Source: Viridibacterium sp047600765 | GTDB lineage: Bacteria; Pseudomonadota; Gammaproteobacteria; Burkholderiales; Rhodocyclaceae | Direction of reading: 5' to 3' | Length of the DNA: 64,000 bases | NCBI GenBank assembly: GCA_047600765.1 | Contig: JASGKF010000001.1 | Span: forward strand, 1,922,001-1,986,000 | Part shown: positions 56,110 to 64,000 of the stretch, piece after piece | How the letters are laid out: every line of letters begins with the position of its first letter | Position numbering within the stretch: the first letter of the stretch is position 1 | The notes under the pieces: model-generated | Told to the model about the DNA's origin: nothing | Database searches by the model: none | The model's input: the letters and a program-made list of their open reading frames with translations, nothing else | Translations under genes and position numbers: made by a program

Positions 56110-56721
56110 TCAGGCTCGCAAATCGAGAATGGTCTGGCGCGCGCGTTCGAGGAAGGCGGCTTTGGATTCGTCTTCGCCCAATGCCACAGGCGCGCCGAAA
56201 GTCAGGATGCACACCAGGGGCACGGGCAACAGCTCGCCCTTGGGCATCACGCGGTTGAGGTTTTCCATGCGCACCGGCACCAGGGCCAGCGCCGGGTTGG
56301 CCTGCGCGAGGTGGTAGAGGCCGCTTTTGAAGGGCAGCATTTCGTCGGTCTGCGAGCGCGTGCCCTCGGGGAAGAAGATCAGCGAGTCGCCCGCATCGAG
56401 TGCGGCCTGCAAGGGGGCGAGCGGATTGTCGGCGGGATCCTTGCGGTTGCGCTCGACGAGCACGCCACGGAACACGCGATGGATCAGGTAGCGCCGCAGC
56501 GGCGTGGCGTTCCAGTAATCGGCACCGGCAACCGGTCGTGTGCGGTAGCGGAGCGCTGGCGGCAGCAAGCCCCACAGCAGCAGGAAGTCGAGGTGACTGG
56601 AGTGGTTGGCAAAGTACAGGCGCTGCTGCGGTTCTGGTCGACAGCCAACCCAGTTGGCATAAGCGCCGGTGAGCAATCGGGCGAGAAAGATCAGGAAGCG
56701 GCCGGCGAGTCGGTCAAGCAT
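56110..56721 (-). CDS. 1-acylglycerol-3-phosphate acyltransferase, PlsC-like
   Basis: The 203-residue product shows the acyltransferase blocks ANHSSHLDFLLLWG (NHxxxxD), GVLVERN, and FPEGTRSQTDEMLPFKSGLY. It should transfer an acyl chain to lysophosphatidate or an analogous lysophospholipid in the membrane. It overlaps the preceding gene by 8 bases. PlsC-like genes with cdsA, pgsA-like and hydrolase genes form one lipid-biosynthetic transcript here. Confidence 0.92.
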   Translation of the reverse strand: MLDRLAGRFLIFLARLLTGAYANWVGCRPEPQQRLYFANHSSHLDFLLLWGLLPPALRYRTRPVAGADYWNATPLRRYLIHRVFRGVLVERNRKDPADNPLAPLQAALDAGDSLIFFPEGTRSQTDEMLPFKSGLYHLAQANPALALVPVRMENLNRVMPKGELLPVPLVCILTFGAPVALGEDESKAAFLERARQTILDLRA

Positions 56722-57139
56722 GGCGGGTCAGCAGTCCGGCGAGGACGAGAAGGAATTCCAGCAAAACGATCAGGGCCAGCCGCGTCACCATCTTGCGCGT
56801 GGCTGCTGCACGCTGTTCGAGTGCGCGCACATCGCTGCCATCGCGCAGGCCCAGACGTTTCAGCGCGAGATCGAAGTTTGCCAGCGCTGGCCCCTCGTCG
56901 CGGGCAATCAGTTCGAAAGCCGCGATGTCGAAGCGCATGCGCAGGCTCTGCCAGGCGAGGGCGAAGCCACACGCCAATGCCAGAGCGTGCAGCAACAAGA
57001 CCAGCGTGTTGCCATGCATGGCAGCATCCAGCGCACCAAGGCCGGCGATCAGGCACAGCAGCCAGCCGAAGCCAGCGAGGCCACGCGCACTGCGCAGGAA
57101 GGCCGCCGTCAGGCTGGCCAGTTGCTGGTCTGGCGTCAT
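56714..57139 (-). CDS. Small membrane protein of the lipid operon
   Basis: The 141-residue product has membrane segments GLAGFGWLLCLIAGLGALDA and LVLLLHALALACGFALAW, a helical middle, and a C-terminal helix VTRLALIVLLEFLLVLAGLL. No family recognised. Its start overlaps the preceding stop as ATGA and its end overlaps plsC by 8 bases, so it is surely cotranslated with the lipid genes. Confidence 0.75.
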   Translation of the reverse strand: MTPDQQLASLTAAFLRSARGLAGFGWLLCLIAGLGALDAAMHGNTLVLLLHALALACGFALAWQSLRMRFDIAAFELIARDEGPALANFDLALKRLGLRDGSDVRALEQRAAATRKMVTRLALIVLLEFLLVLAGLLTRHA

Positions 57140-58437
57140 GCGCGCGCCTCCAGGCTGGCAAGGGCGGCCAGGACCGGTGCTGACAGCACGACCTGCGGCC
57201 GCGCTGCGCGCACGCGCTCAAGCGCCTGCGCCAGCGTGTGCTGGCGGTGGCGGATCAGCCAGGCCACCACGGCCGCCGCGCTGCGCGACATGCCCAGTGC
57301 ACAGCACACCCACACCGGGCCCAGCTGGCGCGCCGTGTCGATGGCCTGTGCGGTGCGTGCCAGTACCGCCGCGTCGGGTGGCAGCAGGTCGAGCTGTGGG
57401 TGCGATTCATAGGCCGGCGCCGTCGCGCGTGCTGGCAGTTCGGCGCACAGGTCGATCAGCGTGCGCACGCCATGCTCTTGCAGCTGCGTCGCATCCGGCT
57501 GACGACCGAGAAAAACGCCGTCATCGACCGCATTGCCAACCGCCAGCTTGCGCGTCCACAGCCAGGCATTGAGTCGTGCGGCAAGCAGGTAAGGGCCCAG
57601 CGCCATCCAGCTACGCCAGGGCATGCGCGCGCCCTGCTTGCCGAAGTGGGCCGGCTCGCCAGCAAGGTAGATGGCGCTCACCAGCGCCAGTGCGGCGGCC
57701 AGCCAGTAGAAGAGCCAGGCCGTCACCGCCGGGAACAGTGCGGCCCCGGCCGCTGCGGCCAGCACGGCACCCAGCAGGTAGCGCAGGCCCAGTCGCCGGC
57801 GCTGCGCCTGCCCGGCACGCCAGCGCCAGCTGGCGAGTTCGTCCGGCACCAGCAGCAGGCACAGCGCACCGGCCCACAAGCCGGTCAGCAGATCGATGCT
57901 GTGGTGCTGCCAGGTCGTCAGCACCGACACGCCGATCAAGGCGAACCACACATGCGACAGCCAGCGCCAGGTGTTGTGCCCGGCGAGGTCGCTGTAGTGC
58001 CGCCACAGCACGACGAGCAGGCAGATGTGCAGCGAGGGCGCCTGGTTGTAGGGCAGATCGAAACCCGCCAGCGCGTCGAACAGCGCGCCGAACAGGCCGT
58101 CGCTGTGCGGCCGCTCGAAGCTGAAGCGCAGCGGCCACAGCAGGAAGCCACTGATGCAGATGACCTGCGCGGCGAGCAAGCGTTTGCCGAGGCGGAACAG
58201 CTCGGCCTTGCTGCGCGACGCGAACAGCGCGATGCCGTAGAGGAAGTCGATGGACCAGTAGGGCACGATGGTCCAGGCGAGGAAGGGGATGTGGCGCTCC
58301 CAGTCCAGCACGTAGGCGCCGACATCACTGCGCTGCGCGGTGAAGCTGTTGACCGTGTTGTAGCTGCTGAAAAACAGCACCCCCAGCGCCAGGCCCCAGA
58401 TGCAGGCCCAGCCCCAGGGGCGTTGTGAGCGACCCAC
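57136..58437 (-). CDS. PAP2-type / dual-specificity phosphatase, YnbD-like
   Basis: The product of about 433 residues joins a membrane PAP2-like half (FERPHSDGLFGALFDALAGF, APSLHICLLVVLWRHY, TWQHHSIDLLTGLWAG, six helices) to a C-terminal tyrosine/dual-specificity phosphatase domain with signature CCALGMSRSAAAVVAWLIR. This fusion is that of E. coli YnbD. It could remove phosphate from phosphatidyl-inositol- or glycerol-phosphate-type lipids made by the YnbA-like enzyme. The start is uncertain: GTG at 58437 with AGG-type pairing, or GTG at 58449, or TTG at 58461. Confidence 0.88.
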   Translation of the reverse strand: MGRSQRPWGWACIWGLALGVLFFSSYNTVNSFTAQRSDVGAYVLDWERHIPFLAWTIVPYWSIDFLYGIALFASRSKAELFRLGKRLLAAQVICISGFLLWPLRFSFERPHSDGLFGALFDALAGFDLPYNQAPSLHICLLVVLWRHYSDLAGHNTWRWLSHVWFALIGVSVLTTWQHHSIDLLTGLWAGALCLLLVPDELASWRWRAGQAQRRRLGLRYLLGAVLAAAAGAALFPAVTAWLFYWLAAALALVSAIYLAGEPAHFGKQGARMPWRSWMALGPYLLAARLNAWLWTRKLAVGNAVDDGVFLGRQPDATQLQEHGVRTLIDLCAELPARATAPAYESHPQLDLLPPDAAVLARTAQAIDTARQLGPVWVCCALGMSRSAAAVVAWLIRHRQHTLAQALERVRAARPQVVLSAPVLAALASLEARA

Positions 58438-58438
58438 C

Positions 58439-60193
58439 TCAGCCTGCACGGCGCTGTGCAACTGACACGCTGAAGATGCCCCACTCGTCGCTGAGCGTCT
58501 GCAGCTTGCTGAAGCCGGCAGCCTCGACGAGCTGATCCATCTCGGCCTGCACGCGACGGCGCATCACCCAGGGCTTGCCATCGCGATGGCTGGACAGCAC
58601 GCGGGCGATGAACTCCAGCTGCGGGTGCCATGGCTGGCCCGTGTAGACGAGGTAGCCACCGGCCGGCACGGCGTCGGCAAGGCCGGCGAGCGACTCGCGC
58701 AGCAGCGCATTGTCGGGGAACAGTTCGTAGAGGCCCGACACCACGGCCACCGTGGGGCGCGGCGTAAGGCCGGACAGCGAGGCACGCTCGAAAGCATTGC
58801 CCGCAATGAAGCGCGCGATGCCCTGCATGCCCTTGGCGGTGATCAGGGCGTTGCCCTTCTCCACGTTGAGCTCGCTGTAGTCACGCAGCAGCACTGAGTC
58901 CGGTTGTTGCGGCAACTGCGCGATGCCTTCGAGGATGTAGCGGCCGTGGCCGGCGGCGATGTCCAGCACATGCACAGGCTGGCCCGCCGCACGCAACTGG
59001 CCGATGGCCCACTGCAGCAGCTGCTCGACATGCAGCTTGCGCTGACGGATGCCGCGCCAGCCGATGGCATCGAGATAGTTGCGGTCGAACATGCGGCCGA
59101 CGAAACCCACACCGCGCGCCTCGTTGCGATACACGTAGTCCAGCGTGCTGCCCGAATCGAAGCCGGTGCTCAGGCCCAGGCGCACGCCCTCGGAGAGACG
59201 GCCCAGCGTCGCCATCGACAGGCGCGAGATGGCGAAGGCCCAGCGCTTGGGATTGAACACGGACAGCGGCTGTTCGAGGCGCTTGTACTCGTCGTAGCTG
59301 TAGCCACTCTGGTGCGCATCGAGCAGGGCCGGGCGCTGCGGGGCTTCGGCGAAACGCGCGAGCACAAAGTTGCGCAGCTTGCTGAGGGCGAGATGACGGT
59401 CCTTCTCGCCCAAGGTGTCGTGGAAGAAGCCGTCGAGCACATGGCGTTCCTTGATGCGGCTGCCGAGGCCGTCGAAGAACGCATGCTGCGGGCCGTGATG
59501 CACCACCCAGTCGGCGCCGCTGATCAGCAGCTGCGTCGGCACGTGGATCGCGCCGGCATCCGACACCACGCGCTCGGCCGCCTGGTAGAGCGCGAGCAGG
59601 ATGTTGACCGAGATCGGCCGCGTGATCAGCGGGTCGCTGTCGTAGGACGCGATGCGCGCCGGGTCATGCGTCAGGAACTTCGCCTTGACGTAGGAATTGA
59701 CGAAGAAGTTGCCGCGCAGCTTGTGCATCAGCGCCAGGCCCGGCACCGCCAGCGGCACGTAGAGCTTGACCTTGAAGGCCGGCGAAGCGAGCGACATGCA
59801 GCGGATGTCCGGCGCGTAGTCATGCACCCAGGTGCTAACCAGCACGGCGCCCACGCTCTGCGCGACGACACCGACGTCCGCCAGCGCCACGCCACTCTGC
59901 GCGGCGGCGAAGCGCACGAACTCGTCGACGTCACGCACCGAGCGCCCGAAGCTGGGGCTGAAGCCGCGCACGCCGGGCGAGCGACCGTGGCCGCGTGCAT
60001 CCCAAGCGTAGAAGGCGAAGTCCGGCAGGTCCAGCTCATCGACCACGTGCGCCATGCGGCCGGAATGCTCGTGCCCGCGGTGGAAGATCACGATCACGCC
60101 GCGCGGCTTGTCGCTCTGCGCGGGCCAGTGGCGGTAGAAAAGCTGCTCGCCATCACTCGTCGAAAACTGCGCTTCAATCACCTGACGACTCAT
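58439..60193 (-). CDS. Alpha/beta hydrolase-methyltransferase fusion, YnbC-like
   Basis: The 584-residue product has an N-terminal alpha/beta hydrolase (about 1-300: VIVIFHRGHEHSGRM, DARGHGRSPG, nucleophile region VVAQSVGAVLV, late HDTLGEKDRH with the catalytic His) and a C-terminal class I SAM-dependent methyltransferase (about 380-570: VHVLDIAAGHGRYILEGIAQ, VSGLYELFPDN). This two-domain fusion is known from YnbC. The start at 60193 (MSRQVIEAQF) was chosen for family fit. It is the second gene of the operon. Confidence 0.9.
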   Translation of the reverse strand: MSRQVIEAQFSTSDGEQLFYRHWPAQSDKPRGVIVIFHRGHEHSGRMAHVVDELDLPDFAFYAWDARGHGRSPGVRGFSPSFGRSVRDVDEFVRFAAAQSGVALADVGVVAQSVGAVLVSTWVHDYAPDIRCMSLASPAFKVKLYVPLAVPGLALMHKLRGNFFVNSYVKAKFLTHDPARIASYDSDPLITRPISVNILLALYQAAERVVSDAGAIHVPTQLLISGADWVVHHGPQHAFFDGLGSRIKERHVLDGFFHDTLGEKDRHLALSKLRNFVLARFAEAPQRPALLDAHQSGYSYDEYKRLEQPLSVFNPKRWAFAISRLSMATLGRLSEGVRLGLSTGFDSGSTLDYVYRNEARGVGFVGRMFDRNYLDAIGWRGIRQRKLHVEQLLQWAIGQLRAAGQPVHVLDIAAGHGRYILEGIAQLPQQPDSVLLRDYSELNVEKGNALITAKGMQGIARFIAGNAFERASLSGLTPRPTVAVVSGLYELFPDNALLRESLAGLADAVPAGGYLVYTGQPWHPQLEFIARVLSSHRDGKPWVMRRRVQAEMDQLVEAAGFSKLQTLSDEWGIFSVSVAQRRAG

Positions 60194-60238
60194 GCATGCT
60201 CCATGGCACGGCTGTGCCTTGTTGTTCAAAAAGGGGGA

Positions 60239-60842
60239 TTACTGCTGTGCTTCCTGCAGGCCGCGTTGCACGCGACGCCAGATGGTCAGGCCACACAGGA
60301 TGCTCATGAGCGGGAAAACCGCTGCCTGCCAGCCTTGTTGCGGCAGGCCCAAGCCGATGGCCAGCGCCAGCGCGCCGATCACGAAGGCGCGGTCGCTCTT
60401 GCCGAAGGGCCCGTCATAGCGACGCGACGCGCCCACCATGAGGCCGACGACGCCGGTCATCTCGACGACGATGGACAGCGCAACGAACACGCCCACCCAC
60501 AGCGGCGCGAAGTACGGCAGGAAGGCGAAGGGCAGGTACAGGCAGGCGTCCGAGATCACGTCGGTGAGCTCGTTGAGATAGGCGCCGAGCGCCGACTTCT
60601 GGCCGAATTCGCGCGCCAGCATGCCGTCGAACAGCATTGAAGGCCATGCGCAGGAACATCCACAGCGGCAGCCACAGGAACAGCACCGCTTGCGGCTGCA
60701 GGCACAGCCAGATGCCCAGCGTGATGGAAACGATACAGGCGAGGAGGGTGACCTGGTTGGCAGTTACGCCAGCGGCATGCAGCTGGCGGACGAGGGGACG
60801 CAGCAGGGCCTGGAACTTCGGCTTGAGGGCATAGATGCTCAT
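60239..60842 (-). CDS. CDP-alcohol phosphatidyltransferase, YnbA-like (frameshifted)
   Basis: The N-terminal half (MSIYALKPKFQALLRPLVRQ, TANQVTLLACIVSITLGIWL) and the second half (DGMLAREFGQKSALGAYLNE and LTDVISD, then six helices) are in different frames. The CDP-alcohol motif D-G-x2-A-R-x8-G-x3-D-x3-D spans the join. Removing one T from GTTCGAC (plus strand GTCGAAC, 60626-60632) gives AFNAVDGMLAREF and about 200 residues. The protein should use CDP-diacylglycerol and an alcohol (inositol-phosphate or glycerol-type) to make a phospholipid. It heads the operon. Confidence 0.85.
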
Positions 60843-60923
60843 ATCGCCGGCAGTGTCCCCGAGAGCTTGCAGCCAGGCAAGGTACCTAAGGGCAGGCGAT
60901 CCGCTGCAGGGCACGAGCGGAAA

Positions 60924-60954
60924 GCAAACAGCCGGGCATTGCCCGGCTGTTTGC
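60924..60954. terminator. Rho-independent terminator downstream of ahpF
   Basis: GCAAACAGCCGGGC-ATT-GCCCGGCTGTTTGC: a perfect 14-bp stem 16 bases after the ahpF stop, separating ahpF from the lipid operon that starts 80 bases further on. Confidence 0.8.
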
Positions 60955-60970
60955 GTGCGACAGGTGACGA

Positions 60971-62555
60971 TCAGGCCGCGATGGCTTGTTGCGTGGGTGC
61001 CGGTGTGCGGATCAGGTAATCGAAGGCCGACAGCGCGGCTTTCGCGCCATCGCCAGTGGCGATGATGATCTGCTTGAACGGCACCGTGGTCACATCGCCT
61101 GCCGCGAAGACGCCCGGCAGGTCGGTGCGGCCATGGGCATCGACGACGATCTCGCCATGCTTGGACAGCTCCAGCGTGCCCTTGAGCCATTCGGTGTTGG
61201 GCACGAGGCCGATCTGCACGAACACGCCTTCGAGCTCGATGTGCTTCGACTCACCATTGGTACGGTCGGTGAAAGTGATGCCATTGAGCTTGCTGCCGTC
61301 GCCGGTCAGCTCGGTCGTTTGCGCCATCACATGCACGGTCACGTTGGGCAGGCTGCGCAGCTTGGCCTGCAGCACGGCGTCGGCACGCAGCTGCTCGCCG
61401 AACTCCAGCAAGGTCACATGCTGCACGAGGCCGGCGAGGTCAATCGCGGCTTCGACACCCGAGTTGCCACCGCCAATGACGGCGACGCGCTTGCCCTTGA
61501 ACAGCGGACCGTCGCAGTGCGGGCAGTAGGCCACGCCCTTGTTGCGATACTCCTGCTCGCCCGGCACGTTGACGTTGCGCCAGCGCGCACCGGTCGAACA
61601 GGATCACGCTACGACTCTTCAGCACGCCACCGTTTTCGAGCTCGATGCTGATGAGACCACCGGGCTCTTCTGCGCGCGTCAGCTTCCTGGCGCGCTGCAG
61701 GTTCATGATGTCGACGTCGTAGGCGCGCACATGGGCTTCCAGCGCAGCGGCGAACTTGGGCCCTTCGGTTTCCATCACGGAAACGAAGTTCTCGATGGCC
61801 AGCGTGTCATTGACCTGACCGCCGAAGCGTTCAGCCGCGATGCCCGTGCGGATGCCCTTGCGTGCGGCATACACGGCAGCGGCGGCACCGGCGGGGCCAC
61901 CACCGACGATCAGTACGTCATAGGGCTCGCGGGCCGACAGCTTGGCGGCGTCGCGTGCGGCGGCACCGGTGTCGAGCTTGGCGAGCAGTTCCTCGACCGT
62001 GACACGGCCCGAGTTGAAGGACTTGCCGTTGAGCCACACGGCGGGCACAGCCATGATCTCGCGCTGTGTCACTTCGTCCTGGAACAGGCCGCCGTCGATG
62101 ATGACGGTCTTCACCTTGGAGTTGTAGATCGCCATCAGGGTCAGCGCCTGCACCACGTCCGGACAGTTGTGGCAGGTCAGCGACATGTAGACCTCGAAAT
62201 TGAAGTCACCGTCGAGTGCGCGGATCTGGTCGAGCACGCTGTCTTCCACCTTGGGCGGATGGCCGCCGGTCCACAACAGGGCCAGCACCAGCGAGGTGAA
62301 CTCGTGGCCCATGGGGATCGCGGCAAAGGTGAGGCTGGTATCGCTGCCGATGCGCTTGAGCGCGAACGAAGGCTTGCGCGTGGCCTGGCCGTCGGTGCGC
62401 AGCGTGATCTTGTCGCACAGCGCAGCCACTTCCTGCAGCAGCTCATGCATCTCGCGCGCCGAGGCCGAGTCATCCAGCGAAGCGATGATCTCGAACGGCT
62501 GCGTCACGCGCTGCAGGTAACCCGCGAGTTGTTCTTTCAGATTGGCGTCGAGCAT
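60971..62555 (-). CDS. ahpF: Alkyl hydroperoxide reductase subunit F (frameshifted)
   Basis: AhpF is the NADH-dependent disulfide reductase that recharges AhpC. The N-terminal glutaredoxin-like part holds CHNC (SLTCHNCPDV) and the C-terminal flavoprotein part holds CPHC (YCPHCDGPLFKGKRVAVIGG), FAD and NAD sites. The frame breaks between LKSRSVIL and ARWRNVNVPGEQ. The conserved VILSTGARW is regained by removing one T from CTGTTCGACC (plus strand GTCGAAC 61593-61599). Corrected length about 527. Start at 62555 (MLDANLKEQLAGYLQ). A frameshift in such a conserved gene next to intact ahpC hints at a sequence error. Confidence 0.93.
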
Positions 62556-62727
62556 GGTGCGTTCCTTTCTTGCTGCTGAACCGGCGTGATGGCCGGTATC
62601 CGGTGGGGGGACACGGGATCTCGTTGAAAGCATCCTGGCGTTGGACGCTTTCAGCGAGACCCTTGGGGTTTCGCCGTGGTCTGGTTTTCACCAAGCCATC
62701 GCTGGTCCGGCAGCCGTAGCGAGCGGC

Positions 62728-62795
62728 CCGAGGTCGGCACGAGGAACGGAGACGTACGTGATGTACGTCGAGTACCGGAATGCCGAGATCGGGTC
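62728..62795. repeat. Structured spacer between ahpC and ahpF
   Basis: The 266-base gap holds a perfect GACGTAC-GTGAT-GTACGTC hairpin (62751-62769) nested in a longer imperfect inverted repeat (CCCGA...TCGGG, TCGGCA...TGCCGA). This could slow or process the ahpC-ahpF message and make ahpC more abundant than ahpF. It could also be a dispersed repeat. Confidence 0.5.
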
Positions 62796-62821
62796 GCGCA
62801 GTAGGCTGACGGGCTGGCGAT

Positions 62822-63385
62822 TTAGATCTTGCCGACGAGATCGATCGACGGGGCGATCGTCTTGGCGCCTTCCTTCCACTTGGCCGGGCAAACCTGACCC
62901 GGGTTGGCGGCGGTGTATTGGGCAGCCTTCAGCTTGCGCAGGGTTTCGCTGACGTCGCGGGCGATCTCGTTGCTGTGGATTTCAGCGGTCTTGATCACGC
63001 CTTCCGGGTTGATCACGAAGGTGCCGCGCAGCGACAGACCTTCTTCGGGGATGTGCACGCCGAAAGCGTTGGTCAGCGTGTGGGTCGGGTCGCCAACCAG
63101 GGGGAACTTGGCCTTGCCCACGGCCGGCGAGGTTTCGTGCCACACCTTGTGCGAGAAGTGCGTGTCGGTGGTGACGATGTACACCTCGGCGCCAGCAGCC
63201 TGGAAGGCCGCGTAGTTGTCAGCCGCGTCTTCGATCTCGGTCGGGCAGTTGAAGGTGAAGGCGGCCGGCATGAAAATCAGCACGGACCACTTGCCCTTGA
63301 GGCTTTCATCGGACACATCGACGAACTTGCCGTTGTGGAAAGCTTGCGTCTTGAACGGCTGGACTTGCGTGTTGATGAGGGACAT
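62822..63385 (-). CDS. ahpC: Alkyl hydroperoxide reductase subunit C
   Basis: AhpC is a 2-Cys peroxiredoxin that reduces hydrogen peroxide, alkyl peroxides and peroxynitrite. The 187-residue product has peroxidatic Cys47 (FTFNCPTEIEDAADNY) and resolving Cys in GQVCPAKWKEG near the C-terminus. AAGGAGCAGTGAA precedes the ATG at 63385. Followed by ahpF after 266 bases. Confidence 0.96.
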   Translation of the reverse strand: MSLINTQVQPFKTQAFHNGKFVDVSDESLKGKWSVLIFMPAAFTFNCPTEIEDAADNYAAFQAAGAEVYIVTTDTHFSHKVWHETSPAVGKAKFPLVGDPTHTLTNAFGVHIPEEGLSLRGTFVINPEGVIKTAEIHSNEIARDVSETLRKLKAAQYTAANPGQVCPAKWKEGAKTIAPSIDLVGKI

Positions 63386-63690
63386 TTCACTGCTCCTTGT
63401 GGTGGGTTGAAGAACAAAGTAGGTGCATCTTAAAGGCTGCCCATAAATAGCTCTAATTGATTGTCGGCATGTTACGGATTGACTGAGCCTATCGGCAGCC
63501 GGGTCGTGAGGCGTCTTGCGGACTATCAGCCTAGACGGCGTGCCCGCATCTTGCCGCAGCGCAAAAGCCCGTCGGAGGCCCCGGTTTACGGGTTAGCATT
63601 CGGCCTGCGGCGGCTCTGCTGCCCTGCAATACCCCCCATCTGGGTGCGCTGCACCCGTTTCCAACCTCCCCAATCCGAGAGAGAACAAAG
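63386..63690. promoter_or_regulatory. Divergent control region of ahpC and tpx
   Basis: The 305-base gap separates divergent ahpC and tpx. No gene is seen. An AT-rich stretch at 63440-63470 (CATAAATAGCTCTAATTGAT) contains ATAG-type half sites that could fit OxyR, but the match is too weak to call. GAGAGAGAACAAAG before tpx is its ribosome-binding site. Confidence 0.4.
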
Positions 63691-64000
63691 ATGAGCACAG
63701 TTACCCTGGGCGGCAACGCCATCGACGTGTCCGGCAGCTTCCCCAAGGCCGGTGATACCGCCGCCGAATTCAAACTGGTGGGCGGCGACCTCGCCGACTA
63801 CGGCCTGGCCAGCTTCGCCGGTCAGCGCAAGGTCCTGAACATCGTCCCCAGCCTCGACACCGCTGTCTGCGCCACCTCGACGCGCAAGTTCAACGAAGAG
63901 GCGTCCAGCCTGGCCAACACCACCGTGCTGGTGATCTCGGCCGACCTGCCCTTCGCTGCCAAGCGCTTCTGCGAAGTCGAAGGCCTCGCCAACGTGAAGA
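63691..64000 (+). CDS. tpx: Thiol peroxidase Tpx, cut by the window end
   Basis: The 103 residues seen (of about 165) match Tpx: VTLGGNAIDVSGSFPKAGD at the start, peroxidatic Cys60 in SLDTAVCATSTRKFNEEA, and resolving Cys94 in AKRFCEVEGL. Tpx is an atypical 2-Cys peroxiredoxin that reduces lipid and alkyl peroxides with thioredoxin. It is divergent from ahpC, and trxC is also in the window. Confidence 0.95.
   Translation, partial: MSTVTLGGNAIDVSGSFPKAGDTAAEFKLVGGDLADYGLASFAGQRKVLNIVPSLDTAVCATSTRKFNEEASSLANTTVLVISADLPFAAKRFCEVEGLANVK

Noticed and set aside
63440..63470. OxyR operator upstream of ahpC
   Set aside because: Only isolated ATAG-like half sites; the four-element spacing of an OxyR site is not met clearly.

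Overview
The window is a high-GC chromosomal segment carrying the replication-origin neighbourhood of a Gram-negative bacterium. A betaproteobacterium fits best: rpmH-rnpA-yidD-yidC-mnmE is read leftwards and dnaA-dnaN-gyrB rightwards with no recF between dnaN and gyrB. A PEP-CTERM protein and three secreted proteins with long poly-serine linkers point towards plant-polymer-degrading relatives (Rhodocyclales-like; an inference, not shown by the sequence).

Layout. 1-8.6 kb: short accessory genes on the minus strand (YciI-like, sodC, cupin, a poly-Ser lipoprotein with a near-identical tandem repeat, yfcF) around a decayed stretch at 4.1-5.0 kb that holds a broken cupin copy and a piece of the mnmG 3' end. 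8.7-10.6 kb: mnmG, alone, without rsmG-parA-parB. 10.7-16.6 kb: a creBCD locus with a B12-type radical SAM gene between creC and creD and cre-tag boxes before the last two genes. 16.6-20.4 kb: membrane proteins, a lipoprotein and a PQQ sugar dehydrogenase. 20.4-31.4 kb: two perfect parS sites around a TauE/SafE gene, then mnmE-yidC-yidD-rnpA-rpmH, DnaA boxes, dnaA, dnaN, a second DnaA-box-like cluster and gyrB.

31.4-44.8 kb: a GIY-YIG-like/GNAT-like gene pair, an FHA-GGDEF diguanylate cyclase, trxC, a modular polygalacturonase, and a five-gene module (SWIM zinc finger, DUF5691-like, MoxR AAA+ ATPase, DUF5682-like, VWA) whose genes overlap by ATGA except where a 116-base inverted-repeat spacer intervenes. 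44.8-55.1 kb: ceramidase-like protein, PPK2, histone-deacetylase-like hydrolase, a periplasmic binding protein, a FecR/DUF6600-like protein, a GGDEF-EAL sensor and a PEP-CTERM protein with a plausible sigma-54 promoter and upstream palindrome. 55.1-60.9 kb: a six-gene phospholipid-type operon resembling ynbABCD plus plsC. 61-64 kb: ahpF, ahpC and, divergently, tpx (cut by the window end), a peroxide-defence block.

Four genes (17 kb hydrolase, DUF5682 gene, ynbA-like gene, ahpF) need a one-base correction, and each can be repaired by removing one base from a GTTCGAC/GTCGAAC heptamer to give GTCGAC. This looks more like a systematic sequencing or assembly error than four independent mutations. 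No tRNA, rRNA, CRISPR array or intact insertion sequence was recognised.
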